This document shows positions 55,114-64,000 of a stretch of DNA of 64,000 nucleotides, in pieces. Origin of the DNA: Blastococcus sp. PRF04-17 (GTDB lineage Bacteria; Actinomycetota; Actinomycetes; Mycobacteriales; Geodermatophilaceae); assembly GCF_023016265.1 (NCBI RefSeq), contig NZ_CP095412.1, positions 3,534,001 to 3,598,000 on the forward strand, read 5' to 3'. The notes beneath the pieces are model-generated. The model saw only the letters and a list, made by a program, of their open reading frames with translations, was not told the origin of the DNA and did not search any database. Each line of letters opens with the position of its first letter. The first letter of the stretch is position 1. The position numbers and the translations under genes were made by a program.

Positions 55114-55821
55114 GTGCCCCGATCCATCGCCCACCAGACCGTCGACGAGCTGGGCGGACGCGCCAGCGTGCTGGCCCGCCAGCGCGCCGACCACATCGAA
55201 CTGGACCGGCTGCTGGGGGAACTGCAGGCCACCACCGGGACGGCGCAGGAGGACGTGCTGAACCGGATCGACCGGCTGGTCTTCAGCCATGCCTTCGCTG
55301 AGGAGACGGTTCTCTGGCCGGTCCTGCGCCGGGTGCTGCCCGACGGCGAGCAACTCACGCTGCAGGTCGAGAAGGAGCATCAGGAGGTCAACGAGCTGGT
55401 CAGCGCGCTGGAGCGGGACGGCCTCGACCACCCGGAGCGCGCCGCGCGGCTCGAGCGGCTGGTCGAGGTGCTCCGGGAGGACGTCCGCGACGAGGAGGAC
55501 GTCCTCTTCCCTCGGCTCCAGGAGGCGGTCACCACCGAGGAGCTGCGTCGGCTGGGATGGCGCTGGGCGGTCGTGCGCCGGCTCTCGCCGACCCGGCCGC
55601 ACCCCACGGTGTCCCGCCGTCCTCCGGGTAACGCGCTCTCCGGGCTGCCGCTGACCCTCCTCGACCGGACCCGTGACCTCGTCGACGCCGGTGTCCGCCG
55701 GGCTCCTGGGCAGCTGGTGCCGGCCGGGCGGGCGGTCAGCAGGGCGCTGGCCGGCCTCGCCGGTCTCGTCGAGCGGGTGCCCGCCTCGCGGGCCGGCGAC
55801 CGGCCACCCACCAGCCGCTGA
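55114..55821 (+). CDS. Hemerythrin HHE-domain protein
   Basis: The 235-aa protein starts at GTG 55114 behind GGAGG. A four-helix HHE domain carries likely iron ligands in ARQRADHIELDRLL, LVFSHAFAEETVLWPVL, EKEHQEVNELV and DVRDEEDVLFPRL. The Arg/Pro-rich C-terminus (about 80 residues) is less ordered. Such proteins bind a di-iron centre and are linked to oxygen, NO or iron stress; the precise role is unknown. Confidence 0.87.
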   Translation: MPRSIAHQTVDELGGRASVLARQRADHIELDRLLGELQATTGTAQEDVLNRIDRLVFSHAFAEETVLWPVLRRVLPDGEQLTLQVEKEHQEVNELVSALERDGLDHPERAARLERLVEVLREDVRDEEDVLFPRLQEAVTTEELRRLGWRWAVVRRLSPTRPHPTVSRRPPGNALSGLPLTLLDRTRDLVDAGVRRAPGQLVPAGRAVSRALAGLAGLVERVPASRAGDRPPTSR

Positions 55822-55899
55822 CCCCTGACCGCCGAACCAGGGATAGTTCGGGGTGTTCCCCGATGGTTCCGGGCGCCGCTGCTCGGCAGGCTCGTGCAC

Positions 55900-56237
55900 A
55901 TGACATCCGCACCGTTCCCTCCCCCTCCCGTCGACCAGTCGACCGCCCAAACGCCCCCTCCGGTCGCCCGTCCCTGCGGCGCAGCGGCACCGACCGCATG
56001 CTCGGCGGCGTCTCCGGCGGCCTGGCCGAGCACACCGGCATCGATGCCGTGCTCTGGCGCGTGGGCTTCGTCTGCCTGACCCTCGCCGGAGGCTCCGGCC
56101 TCCTGGTCTACCTGCTGCTCTGGGTGCTGCTGCCCTCGGGCCCGCTGCGCCCCGGTGAGGAGCCGCGTCCGGTGGACCGGATGGTGGACCGCCTGCGCGA
56201 GGCGGTCTCGACGCTCGGGACGCCGAAGCAGGGCTGA
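55900..56237 (+). CDS. PspC-domain membrane protein, apparent -1 frameshift
   Basis: The frame from ATG 55900 gives a Pro-rich cytoplasmic start (TSAPFPPPPVDQSTAQTPPPV) typical of actinobacterial PspC proteins, but at 55972-55974 it runs off. The next frame continues LRRSGTDRMLGGVSGGLAEHTGIDAVLWRVGF and the helix LAGGSGLLVYLLLWVLLP, the PspC signature. One extra C in CGTCCCTGC joins them to about 113 aa. PspC-type proteins sit in the membrane and take part in envelope-stress responses. Confidence 0.82.
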
Positions 56238-56241
56238 GCCC

Positions 56242-57003
56242 TCACCGGGCCTCGAGCACCGCCAGGTCGCGGACGGCGAACCGGCGGTGCTCGACTACTT
56301 CGTCCAACAGCACGCCCAGGCAGTTACGGACCGAGCGGGTCTCCTCGCCCCACGGCGGCGCCGGCTCGGCTGTCCGCATCTCCGGGAGCTCCGCGTCGCC
56401 CAGGCCGGCCAGCACCTGCCGCACCCGGGCCTGCCGGTCGGCATGCACGCCGAGCACCTCGGTGTACGACGGCCGGGCGGTGACGTCGACGCCGATCCCT
56501 GCGGCGACGTCGGCCGGGGTGCCGGTCGGCGGCAGGCCGATCCGGTGGTAGGGCATCGCCTCGCCGAGCACCATCCGGCCCAGCCAGACATCGGTGGCGA
56601 AGACCAGGTGGCGGAGCGTCTCGACGAACGACCACTCGTCGTCCACCCGCTCGAAGCGCATGGGCTCGGGGAGCCGCTCGGCCCGCGCGACAGTCTCCGA
56701 CCACAGCCGCTCGAGGGTGTCCCACGCCGCCCGCAGCTCGGCGGCGGTACGAGCCTCGCGCACCAGCACCCGTTCGGGATACCGGCGGTCCAGCTCGCCG
56801 GTGACGAACCCGCTGACGTCGACGTCCTCGACGAACAGCGCGGTGACCTCGCTGGCGTACCCGGAGGCGCGGACGCCGGAGATCTCGCACCCGATGATCC
56901 GGACTCCCGTCAACAGGCAGTCGCGGAACGTCGCCCCGGTCAGCTCGGCATCGCGGAAGCTGGCGCCCCGGAGGTCGTCGGTACGTGTGAACTCGGCCGG
57001 CAC
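56242..57003 (-). CDS. DinB-family protein with an N-terminal pentapeptide-repeat segment
   Basis: The first 60 residues show pentapeptide-like repeats (LRGASFRDAELTGATFRDCLLTGV, A(D/N)LXX-like), followed by a DinB four-helix domain: LRAAWDTLERLWSETVARAERLPE, DDEWSFVETLRHLVFATDVWLGRMVLG and a late His-containing helix (LLDEVVEHRRFAVRDL). Metal ligands are likely the His in RHLVFA and VEHRRF. DinB-like proteins in actinobacteria are often thiol-dependent (mycothiol) enzymes; that role is inferred. Start GTG 57003; 253 aa. Confidence 0.8.
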   Translation of the reverse strand: MPAEFTRTDDLRGASFRDAELTGATFRDCLLTGVRIIGCEISGVRASGYASEVTALFVEDVDVSGFVTGELDRRYPERVLVREARTAAELRAAWDTLERLWSETVARAERLPEPMRFERVDDEWSFVETLRHLVFATDVWLGRMVLGEAMPYHRIGLPPTGTPADVAAGIGVDVTARPSYTEVLGVHADRQARVRQVLAGLGDAELPEMRTAEPAPPWGEETRSVRNCLGVLLDEVVEHRRFAVRDLAVLEAR

Positions 57004-57032
57004 CGCGCCATCGTGGCGGAGGGATACGACGA

Positions 57033-57067
57033 AGCGCGCCCCCGGTCCACCGGACCGGGGGCGCGCT
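57033..57067 (-). terminator. Strong terminator hairpin after the YihY gene
   Basis: AGCGCGCCCCCGGTCC (57033-57048) and GGACCGGGGGCGCGCT (57052-57067) form a perfect 16-bp stem with a 3-nt loop, just past the YihY stop and before the DinB gene. Confidence 0.85.
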
Positions 57068-57082
57068 GTCGGACGGGACCGC

Positions 57083-58117
57083 TCAGGTGGTCTGCTTGGG
57101 CTTCGGGTCCTCCCGGGCGTCGAGCTGGATCTCCTTCTCCGCCCGCGGGACGCCCTCCTTGAGTTCCCGGGTCCGCTCGAGCTCGGCGTCCAGTTCGATG
57201 CCGAAGAGCAGCGCGATGTTGATCAGCCAGAACCAGATCAGGAAGATCACGACCCCGGCCAGGGCCCCGTACGTGGCGTTGTAGTTGCCGAAGTTCCCCA
57301 CGTAGAAGGCGAAGGCGGCCGAGGCGACGATCGCGACCAGGATCGCCACGCCGGCGCCCGGGCTGACCCACTTGAAGCCACGCAGCTTGACGTTCGGCGT
57401 CGAGTAGTAGAGGACAGCGATCATCAGGGCGAGCACGACCAGCACGACCGGCCACTTGACGATGTTCCAGATGGTCTGCCCGGTCTCGCCGATGCCGATG
57501 GCGGAGCCGATGGCGTCCACGACCGGCCCGCTGAGCACCAGCATCGCGACGATGACCGCGGCGAAGAGAATGCCGATGAGCGTCACCAGCAGCTGCAGGG
57601 GCTTGAGCTTCCAGACCTTGCGACCTTCCGGCGTCTCGTAGACGACGTTGGCGGCGCGGGTGAACGCCCCGACGTACCCGGAGGCCGACCACACGGCGGC
57701 GGCGATACCGATGACCAGGCCGAAGCTCGCGGTGCCGGTGTTCCCGGCGATCTGCTCGATCACCGGGTTGAGGGTGTCGGCGGCGTCCCTGGGGACGACG
57801 GCGGTCAGCGCCTCGGTGAGCTCCCGGGGGTTGGTCAGCAGCCCCACGATGGACAGCAGGGCCACGAGCGCGGGGAACAGGGCCAGGACGCCGTAGTACG
57901 TGAGCGCGGCGGCCCAGTCGGTGAGGTTGTCCTCGCTGAACTCCTTGGCCGTGCGCTTGATCGTGCCGCCCGTCGTCGGCGTGGGGTCGGCCCCGGTCGG
58001 CGCGTAGTCGGCACGGGTGCCGCTGATCTCGTCGGTCTCGGGCGCGGGATCAGCGGCGCGGTTGCCGCGCAACTGCGTGTCCTTGGTGCGGCTGTGCGAG
58101 CCGGTGGCTCGTGCCAT
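57083..58117 (-). CDS. YihY/virulence factor BrkB family membrane protein
   Basis: The 344-aa protein has a hydrophilic N-terminus then six helices with the family pattern FSEDNLTDWAAALTYYGVLALFPALVALLSIVGLL, ASGYVGAFTRAANVVYET and KWVSPGAGVAILVAIVASAAFAFYVGNFGNYNATYGALAGVVIFLIWFWL. The C-terminus is charged. ATG 58117 follows GGAGGA; an upstream ATG at 58183 is less likely. The function of the family is unclear despite its old ribonuclease BN label. Confidence 0.9.
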   Translation of the reverse strand: MARATGSHSRTKDTQLRGNRAADPAPETDEISGTRADYAPTGADPTPTTGGTIKRTAKEFSEDNLTDWAAALTYYGVLALFPALVALLSIVGLLTNPRELTEALTAVVPRDAADTLNPVIEQIAGNTGTASFGLVIGIAAAVWSASGYVGAFTRAANVVYETPEGRKVWKLKPLQLLVTLIGILFAAVIVAMLVLSGPVVDAIGSAIGIGETGQTIWNIVKWPVVLVVLALMIAVLYYSTPNVKLRGFKWVSPGAGVAILVAIVASAAFAFYVGNFGNYNATYGALAGVVIFLIWFWLINIALLFGIELDAELERTRELKEGVPRAEKEIQLDAREDPKPKQTT

Positions 58118-58204
58118 GCGTGGGTCCTCCGGTCCTGCGGTCGGGAAGTCGGACCTGGGGTGCCCCGGACGAACCCGTTCCATGCCGGACGCGCCGGTAA
58201 CGGT

Positions 58205-59809
58205 TCAGCGAAGGCCGGACACCGGCGACCACTCCCCGACCCGCGCGGTCGCCTCCTCGACGGCGGCCAGCCGGTCGGGGCGGCGCCGGTCGCCGGACCG
58301 GCGTTCGGCGGCCAGTCCGAGGGCGGCCACCAGCACGACGGCGGCGGACGCGATCGCTCCGACCAGTGCCACCTCGGTGTAGGCGACGTCGCGGGGGAAG
58401 CCGGTGGCCGGGTCGACGCTGGCCGCGATCAGCATCACCGCGAGCGTGCTGCCCAGTGCCTGGCCGACCGAGCGGGCGATCGAGTTCACCGCGTTGGCGA
58501 CCCCCGTCTCGTCCTCCTGCACCGCGCGGACGACGAGGGCCGGCAGGGCGGCGTAGGCGACGGTCACCGCGAGCTGGGTGAGCAGCCCGGCGAGGACGAC
58601 CGCCCACGGCTCGCTCCGGTGGAGTGCCAGCAGCAGGAAGCCCGCGACCCCGGACCCGGCGCCGGCGAGCAGGGTGGGCAGGGCGCCCACCCGGGTGACC
58701 ACCCGCCCGGCGAGCGGCGCGACGGCGATCCCGGCCACGCCGCCGGGCAGCAGGTAGACCACCGACGCCTCGAGCACCGACGCGCCGAAGCCGTAGCCGG
58801 TGCGCTCCGGCGGCGTCTGCACGAACTGCAGGATGGCCAGGAAGGAGGCGAAGAGGGCGATCCCCGTCATCAGCCCGGCGATGTTGGGCACGAGCGTGCG
58901 CCGGTCGGCCAGCATCGCGGGCCGCACCAGCGGTTCCGCCGTCCGTCGTTGGAGGACGACCCAACCGCCGAGCACCAGCAGCGCGCCGGCGAGGCAACCC
59001 AGCACGCCCGGGGATGCCCACCCCCACAGGTTGCCCTGGGAGACGGGGAGGAGGACCAGCACCAGTCCGGCCCCGAGCACGATCGCGCCCCACCAGTCGA
59101 CCCGGCCGCCGACCGACGACGGACGGCGCGGCAGCACCCGGACGGCCATCGCGAGCGAGACCAGCGCGACGCCCAGGCCGACCCAGAAGGCACGCCGGTA
59201 GTCGCCGCCGTCGCCGACGAGCAGCCCCGTCGCCACGAGACCGACCACGCCGCCCACGGCCAGCGTGCTGCTCACCACCGCCATGGCCACGCTGAGCCTT
59301 CTCTGAGGCAGCTCCCGGCGCAGGACGCTGATCGACAGGGGGAACAGGCCGTACGACGCGCCCTGCAGGATCCGGCCGAGCAGCAGCAGCGGCAGCGACG
59401 TCGTGACGATCGCGAGCAGCGTGCCGAGAGAGACCGCGACCAGGATGCCGAGGATGACCGGGCGCTCACCGCGCAGGTCGCCGAGCCGGCCCAGGACGGG
59501 CGTCAGCACGGCGGCGGCCAGCAGGTTGGCGGTGAGCACCCAGCCGGCGGCACCGGCGGAGACGCCGAGCTGCTGCTCGATGGCGCCGAGCACGGGGACG
59601 ACGAGGCTCTGCAGGAGCGACAGGGTCGTCACCCCGAACGCGAGGGTGAGCATCAGTGACCCGGGCCGGACGGCGGGGCCGGCCGTCGGAGCAGGAGCGG
59701 CGGCCACGATCCGATCAGAACACGGCGGGTCGGGGCGGCGGCCTGTGAGGTCGGTCTCGCGGGCCGGCGAAACGACCAGGCGACGGCCGGTGGACGTGAA
59801 ACCGCTCAC
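58205..59809 (-). CDS. MFS drug-exporter-type transporter (14-helix)
   Basis: The up-to-534-aa protein has the DHA2-like 14-helix layout: LAFGVTTLSLLQSLVVPVLGAIEQQLGVSAGAAGWVLTANLL, GRLGDLRGERPVI (MFS motif), then LLGRILQGASYGLFPLSIS and the late segments NAVNSIARSVGQALGSTLAV. The first 45 residues are hydrophilic; an internal GTG at 59707 is an alternative start. Exported compound unknown. No adjacent regulator is evident. Confidence 0.86.
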   Translation of the reverse strand: MSGFTSTGRRLVVSPARETDLTGRRPDPPCSDRIVAAAPAPTAGPAVRPGSLMLTLAFGVTTLSLLQSLVVPVLGAIEQQLGVSAGAAGWVLTANLLAAAVLTPVLGRLGDLRGERPVILGILVAVSLGTLLAIVTTSLPLLLLGRILQGASYGLFPLSISVLRRELPQRRLSVAMAVVSSTLAVGGVVGLVATGLLVGDGGDYRRAFWVGLGVALVSLAMAVRVLPRRPSSVGGRVDWWGAIVLGAGLVLVLLPVSQGNLWGWASPGVLGCLAGALLVLGGWVVLQRRTAEPLVRPAMLADRRTLVPNIAGLMTGIALFASFLAILQFVQTPPERTGYGFGASVLEASVVYLLPGGVAGIAVAPLAGRVVTRVGALPTLLAGAGSGVAGFLLLALHRSEPWAVVLAGLLTQLAVTVAYAALPALVVRAVQEDETGVANAVNSIARSVGQALGSTLAVMLIAASVDPATGFPRDVAYTEVALVGAIASAAVVLVAALGLAAERRSGDRRRPDRLAAVEEATARVGEWSPVSGLR

Positions 59810-59938
59810 ACACGGTCAGGGGAAGTGCACGAAAAGACGATTGGAACCTCACTCACCGGGGGACACAGCTCCCCGAACGACGTGTCCCGCCCCTGACCCG
59901 GCGGAGGCACCCGACCGCACTGGGGGAATGACGAACAG

Positions 59939-60097
59939 ATGATGATGGCCGTGACCCTGCTGGGGTTCCTCTTCCTGACGGCCCTGGTCATCGCGATGGG
60001 CACCTCGTCCACCGCGCGCTACGAGCGCGAGCGGGCCGAGACGACCACCGGCCACCGGTCCACCGCGGCCGAGCCGGTCGGCGCCGCCACCGCCTGA
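59939..60097 (+). CDS. 52-aa small membrane protein
   Basis: ATG 59939 (three ATG codons in a row) opens MMMAVTLLGFLFLTALVIAMG, a single helix, then a polar tail SSTARYERERAETTTGHRS ending TA. A GGGGGA stretch lies about 12 nt upstream. No family is recognised, but coding-type third-base bias is kept throughout. Confidence 0.5.
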   Translation: MMMAVTLLGFLFLTALVIAMGTSSTARYERERAETTTGHRSTAAEPVGAATA

Positions 60098-60137
60098 CGA
60101 CCGCCGTACCACCGCAGGACCACCGCAGGACCACCGA

Positions 60138-60170
60138 AGCCCCGCCGCTCCGCACGGAGCGAGCGGGGCT
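60138..60170. terminator. Bidirectional terminator hairpin
   Basis: AGCCCCGCCGCTCCG (60138-60152) pairs with CGGAGCGAGCGGGGCT (60155-60170) with one bulged base. It lies between the small membrane protein and the convergent acyl-CoA dehydrogenase. A short CCACCGCAGGA tandem repeat precedes it (about 60109-60135). Confidence 0.72.
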
Positions 60171-60192
60171 CGGTCGTTCCAGGGCTGTCGGC

Positions 60193-61999
60193 TCAGAGCA
60201 CGTGCCCCGGGGTGTCCAGCACCGTCCGGTCGAGGGACTCGAGCAGGTCGAACTGGGCACCGGTGCGGGGCAGCTCCCAACGCCAGAAGTAGCGCGCCGC
60301 CGCGCGCTTGCCCTCGTGGAAGTCGCTCGTCGAGCCCTCGCAGGCCAGGGCCTGCTCGAGCCACAGCCACGCCACCACGAGGTGACCGGCGGCCTCCAGG
60401 TAGACGTGCGCGTTCGCCAGCGTCACCGCCGGGTCGCCCGCGCCCCACAGGGTCGCGGTCACCGCGCCGAGTCGCGCCACCGCCGCGTCCAGGTCGGCGG
60501 CGAAGCCGCCCACTCGGTGCCCGCGGCCCGGCCGGTGGTCGCGGTGATCGTCTCGCCGAGCAGGGCGAGACCGGCTCCGCCCTGCATGACCACCTTGCGG
60601 CCGAGCAGGTCGAGGGCCTGGATGCCCTGGGTGCCCTCGTGGATCGGGTTGAGCCGGTTGTCCCGGTAGAACTGCTCGACCGGGTAGTCGCGGGTGTATC
60701 CGTAGCCGCCGTGCACCTGGATCGCGAGGTCGTCGGCGACCGGCCCCCACTGCGAGGGCCAGGCCTTCGCGACCGGGGTGAGGACGTCGAGCAGCAGGTG
60801 GGCGCGCTCGCGCTCCTCCGCCGTCTCGGCGGTCTGCTCCTCGTCGACCAGCCGGGCGCAGTACAGGCCCAGCGCCATGCCGCCCTCGGCGTAGGACTTG
60901 GCCGCCAGGAGCATCCGCCGCACGTCCGCGTGCTCGACGATCGGCACCGGCGGCGGCAACTCCTCACCCACCCTCCCCTTGGACGTCGGCGGCCGGCCCT
61001 GCGTGCGGGTGCGCGCGTACTCCAGCGCGTGCAGGTAGCCGGTGTAGCCGAGGACCGTCGCGCCCATGCCGACGCCGATCCGCGCCTCGTTCATCATATG
61101 GAACATGTAGGTGAGGCCGCGGTGCTGCTCGCCGACCAGGTAGCCGACGGCGCCCGCCCGACCGCCGGGGCGGTGCACGCCCTCACCGAAGTTCAGCAGC
61201 GTGTTCGTCGTCCCCCGGTAGCCCATCTTGTGGTTGAGACCGGCCAGGACGACGTCGTTGCGCTCGCCGAGCGAGCCGTCGGCGTTCACCAGGAACTTGG
61301 GGACGACGAACAGCGAGATCCCCTTCACGCCGGGAGGTCCGCCGGGGATCTTGGCCAGCACCAGGTGGACGATGTTCTCGGTCAGCTCGTGGTCGCCACC
61401 GGAGATCCACATCTTGTTGCCGGTGAGCCGGTAGGTGCCGTCGTCCTGCGGCTCGGCCTTCGTGGTGATGTCGGCCAGCGACGAACCGGCCTGCGGCTCG
61501 GACAGCGCCATCGTGCCGAACCACCGCCCCTCGAGCTCGGGCCGGACGTAGGTGTCGATCTGCTCGCGGCTGCCGTGGGCGAGCAGCAGGCGTGCGTTGC
61601 CCATGGTCAGGAACGGATACGCCGAGGTGCCGACGTTGGCCGCCTTGAACCACGCGAACACCGCCTGGCCGACGGTGTGCGGCAACTGCATGCCGCCGTA
61701 CTCCTCGTCGAAGGAGCCGCCATCAGCCCGGCCTCGGTGAAGACCTTCAGCGCCTTGGCGACCTCGGGGATCATCTCGACCTTGCCGTCGACCATCCGGG
61801 GCTCGTTGAGGTCCGCCGTCCGGTTGTGCGGGGCGAAGTGATCGGTCGCGATCTGCTCGGCGAGCTCCAGCACCGCGTCGAAGGTCTCCCGCGAGTGCTC
61901 GGCGAACCGCGGCCGCTTGGTCAGCGACTCCACGTCCAGCCACTCGTGCAGCAGGAAGTCGAGGTCACGGCGGGACAGGATCAGCGACGGCGAGGGCAC
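60193..61999 (-). CDS. Long-form acyl-CoA dehydrogenase with C-terminal extension, two apparent -1 frameshifts
   Basis: The intact protein would be about 602 aa. The N-part from GTG 61999 (PSPSLILSRRDLDFLLHEWLD, ...NRTADLNEPRMVDGKVE) is followed, after a break near 61714, by GSFDEEYGGMQLPHTVGQAVF, ALSEPQAGSSLADITT, MWISGGDHELTENIVHLVLAK and the helical C-domain with QVHGGYGYTRDYPVEQFYRDNRLNPIHEGTQGIQALDLLGRKV. A second break near 60513 separates TGRAAGTE from VGGFAADLDAAVARLGA..., which carries the final extension. One added base at each place restores the family sequence. It probably oxidises a medium or long acyl-CoA. Confidence 0.83.
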
Positions 62000-62060
62000 G
62001 AGGTCATTGTCGTCCTCCGGACGACACCGCGACCACGGCCCGTGCTCTCGGCTGCCGCGC

Positions 62061-63821
62061 CTAGCTCCTGGGCTTGCCGGCGGGCGGTGCCGTCGACGTG
62101 GGTGCCGCGGCGCCGGCGGCATGCGCCGCCTCCTCCTCCGGGGTCCGCTCCACCACGGGCGGGACGGCGTCCGGCTGCTGGGCGGCCGCCTGCTGGGCCT
62201 GGATGCCCGACTGGTTGCGCAGCTCGAGCTGCGGCAGGAACCACAGGACGAAGAAGCCCACGGCGACGACCGCTGCGGCGACCAGGAACACGAGGTCGAG
62301 GGTGTTCGAGAAGCCGACCCGGAACGGCGTGACCAGCGCGGGGTAGGCGTCGATCGCGCTGGTGTCCGACAGGACGCTGCCGACCCCGGCCTGCTGGAGC
62401 GCGGCCGCCTGCTGGGCGGCGTCCTGGCCGGCGCTCCCCGCCCGGCCGACCTGCTCCGGGATCTCGGTGCCGAGCCGGGTGAACATGATCGACAGGAAGG
62501 CCGCCGTGCCGATCGTGCCGCCCATCTGGCGGAAGAAGGTGACCGACGAGGTCGCGACGCCGATCTCCCGCGGCGACACCGCGTTCTGCACCGCCAGGAT
62601 CACCGGCTGCATGTTGAAGCCCAGGCCGAGGCCGAGCAGGACCATGAAGGGCACGAGGGTCCACACCGACGTGTCGGCCTCCACCACGAAGGACAGCGCG
62701 GCCAGGGCGATCACCATGAAGACCACGCCGACCAGCGGGAAGACCTTGTACCTGCCCGTCCGGGCGATGGTCAGCCCGGAGGACATCGCTCCGGTCATGA
62801 TGCCGAGCACCAGGGGCAGCATCTGCAGGCCGGCGACCGTCGGACTGGAACCGTGCACCACCTGCAGGTACTGGGGGAGCAGCAGGATCCCACCGAACAT
62901 GCCCGCGCCGAGCACGATGCTGGAGACGGCGCTGACCGAGAAGGTCCGGTTGGCGAACATGCGCAGCGGCAGGATCGCGTCGTCCTTGTACGCGCGCTCG
63001 GCCAGCACGAAGGAGATCAGGCCGGCCGCTCCGAGGACGTAGCAGAACAGCGCCCGCCCGGAGCTCCAGCCCCACTCGCGGCCCTGCTCCGCGATGATCA
63101 GCAGCGGCACCAGGGCGACGACCAGGGCCAGTGCACCCGGCCAGTCGATGCGGTGGTCGCGGCGCTCGTGCGGCAGGTGCAGCACGCGCATCACGACGGT
63201 GATGGCGACGACGCCCAGCGGCACGTTGATCCAGAAGATCCACCGCCAGCCGTCGAGGCCGAGGATCGAGCCCTGGCCGGCGAGGAACCCGCCGATGACC
63301 GGGCCCAGCACGCTGGACGTGCCCCACACCGCCATGAAGTAGCCCTGGTACTTGGAACGCTCCCGGGGCGGGACGATGTCGGCGATGATCGCCAGCGCCA
63401 GCGACATGAGGCCGCCGGCGCCGATGCCCTGGACCGCCCGGAACGCGGCCAGTTCGTACATCGAGTTCGCGATGCCGCAGAGGGCCGAGCCGACGACGAA
63501 GACCACGATCGCGAACAGGTAGAAGCCCCGGCGGCCGTAGGTGTCGGAGAGCTTGCCGTACAGCGGGGTGGCGATCGTCGAGGTGATGAGGAAGGCCGTC
63601 GTCGCCCACGCCTGCAGGTCGTAGCCCTGCAGGTCGTCGGCGATCGTGCGGATGGCCGTCGACACGACCGTCTGGTCGAGCGCGGCCAGGAACATGCCGA
63701 GCATCAGCCCGGAGAGGATCGTGAGGATCTGCCGGTGGGTGAAGACGCCACTGGCGTCCGGGGCGGCCGCGGCGGCGCGAGCGGTCCGCCGCTCGGCCGC
63801 GCGGGTGTGGCTGGAGGTCAT
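62061..63821 (-). CDS. DHA2-family MFS multidrug transporter (EmrB/QacA type)
   Basis: The 586-aa, 14-helix exporter has the family motifs LAALDQTVVSTAIRTIADDLQG, PLYGKLSDTYGRRGFYL, QGIGAGGLMSLALAIIADIVPPRERSKYQGYF and WRWIFWINVPLGV. It ends with a Gln/Ala/Pro-rich cytoplasmic tail. ATG 63821 overlaps the stop of the upstream MarR gene (ATGA), a common arrangement in which the regulator controls both. Confidence 0.92.
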   Translation of the reverse strand: MTSSHTRAAERRTARAAAAAPDASGVFTHRQILTILSGLMLGMFLAALDQTVVSTAIRTIADDLQGYDLQAWATTAFLITSTIATPLYGKLSDTYGRRGFYLFAIVVFVVGSALCGIANSMYELAAFRAVQGIGAGGLMSLALAIIADIVPPRERSKYQGYFMAVWGTSSVLGPVIGGFLAGQGSILGLDGWRWIFWINVPLGVVAITVVMRVLHLPHERRDHRIDWPGALALVVALVPLLIIAEQGREWGWSSGRALFCYVLGAAGLISFVLAERAYKDDAILPLRMFANRTFSVSAVSSIVLGAGMFGGILLLPQYLQVVHGSSPTVAGLQMLPLVLGIMTGAMSSGLTIARTGRYKVFPLVGVVFMVIALAALSFVVEADTSVWTLVPFMVLLGLGLGFNMQPVILAVQNAVSPREIGVATSSVTFFRQMGGTIGTAAFLSIMFTRLGTEIPEQVGRAGSAGQDAAQQAAALQQAGVGSVLSDTSAIDAYPALVTPFRVGFSNTLDLVFLVAAAVVAVGFFVLWFLPQLELRNQSGIQAQQAAAQQPDAVPPVVERTPEEEAAHAAGAAAPTSTAPPAGKPRS

Positions 63822-64000
63822 GCGGACACCGTCCGGGAGGAGAAACCCTGGTCGTTCGGCAGCGAGGTCGCGATGCCGTCGAGGAGGCGGTCGAAGAGCG
63901 AGGTGAAGGTGGACAGTTCGTCGTCGGTCCAGTCCGCGGTCACCGTGCGCAGGTAGGCCACGCGCTCGGCGCGGAGCTCGTCGAGCACGGTGCGACCGGC
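63818..64000 (-). CDS. MarR-family regulator, C-terminal part (5' end outside window)
   Basis: About 60 residues are visible: GRTVLDELRAERVAYLRTVTADWTDDELSTFTSLFDRLLDGIATSLP..., the typical C-terminal dimerisation helices of MarR proteins. The stop overlaps the efflux gene start, so it is probably the local repressor of that pump. The DNA-binding part lies beyond the window. Confidence 0.82.
   Translation of the reverse strand, partial: AGRTVLDELRAERVAYLRTVTADWTDDELSTFTSLFDRLLDGIATSLPNDQGFSSRTVSA

Noticed and set aside
56594-59659. 1021-codon open frame on the plus strand
   Set aside because: It is antisense to the DinB, YihY and MFS genes, all of which have clear motifs. The translation is compositionally biased and has no recognisable domain.
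61917-63956. 679-codon open frame on the plus strand
   Set aside because: It is antisense to the EmrB/QacA-type exporter; its Asp/His/Arg/Gly-rich translation mirrors the membrane gene on the other strand.

Overview
This is chromosomal DNA from a very GC-rich actinobacterium. The third-base G/C bias, mycothiol-dependent formaldehyde dehydrogenase, DUF3073 protein, sterol-carrier protein behind purL, and a class I PHA synthase all fit an actinomycete. The overall flavour suggests Geodermatophilaceae (Blastococcus/Geodermatophilus/Modestobacter type); the genus is an inference. No rRNA, CRISPR array, prophage or classical insertion sequence is visible.

Layout. 1-20.8 kb is an extended purine cluster: purA (5' end missing), rsgA, purD, purB-purC, purS-purQ-purL-sterol carrier protein, and purF-purM followed by a convergent DUF3073 gene. 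Interspersed are a glycerophosphodiesterase, an AI-2E-type permease, a DUF559 gene flanked by long inverted repeats, an oxalate/formate-type MFS carrier with its tiny partner subunit, and an mscR/metallo-hydrolase pair for formaldehyde detoxification. 20.9-29.3 kb carries a branched-chain amino acid dehydrogenase, a three-gene sugar ABC transporter, an M23 wall hydrolase, a lipoprotein, and a metallo-beta-lactamase-fold/acyl-CoA synthetase pair. 29.3-45 kb holds a class A penicillin-binding protein, a glycosyltransferase, tRNA-Phe/Asp/Glu, lipoproteins, a membrane metallophosphoesterase, GtrA, a Rieske protein, divergent lysE/lysR, tRNA-Lys and a GGDEF protein. 45-64 kb has PHA synthase and a hydrolase, a four-gene membrane-lipid operon led by a pseudo-PAP2/kinase fusion, a glycine-betaine-type binding protein, two acyl-CoA dehydrogenases, hemerythrin, PspC, DinB, YihY/BrkB, two MFS exporters and the end of a MarR regulator.

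Three window-wide patterns stand out. (1) At least a dozen genes have a TANNNT -10 box 6-7 nt before the start codon, the arrangement expected for leaderless mRNAs. (2) Nine single-base frameshifts, all apparent -1 deletions and several in G/C runs, break otherwise intact genes including purD; this looks more like consensus error than decay. (3) Two kinds of non-coding repeat are present: a roughly 60-bp inverted repeat bracketing the DUF559 gene, and a 34-bp-period pair of GTAC-centred palindromes lying between convergent genes at two sites.

The best candidates for something undescribed are the compact DUF559 unit with terminal inverted repeats (9222-10265) and the pseudo-phosphatase/kinase membrane operon (48712-52808).
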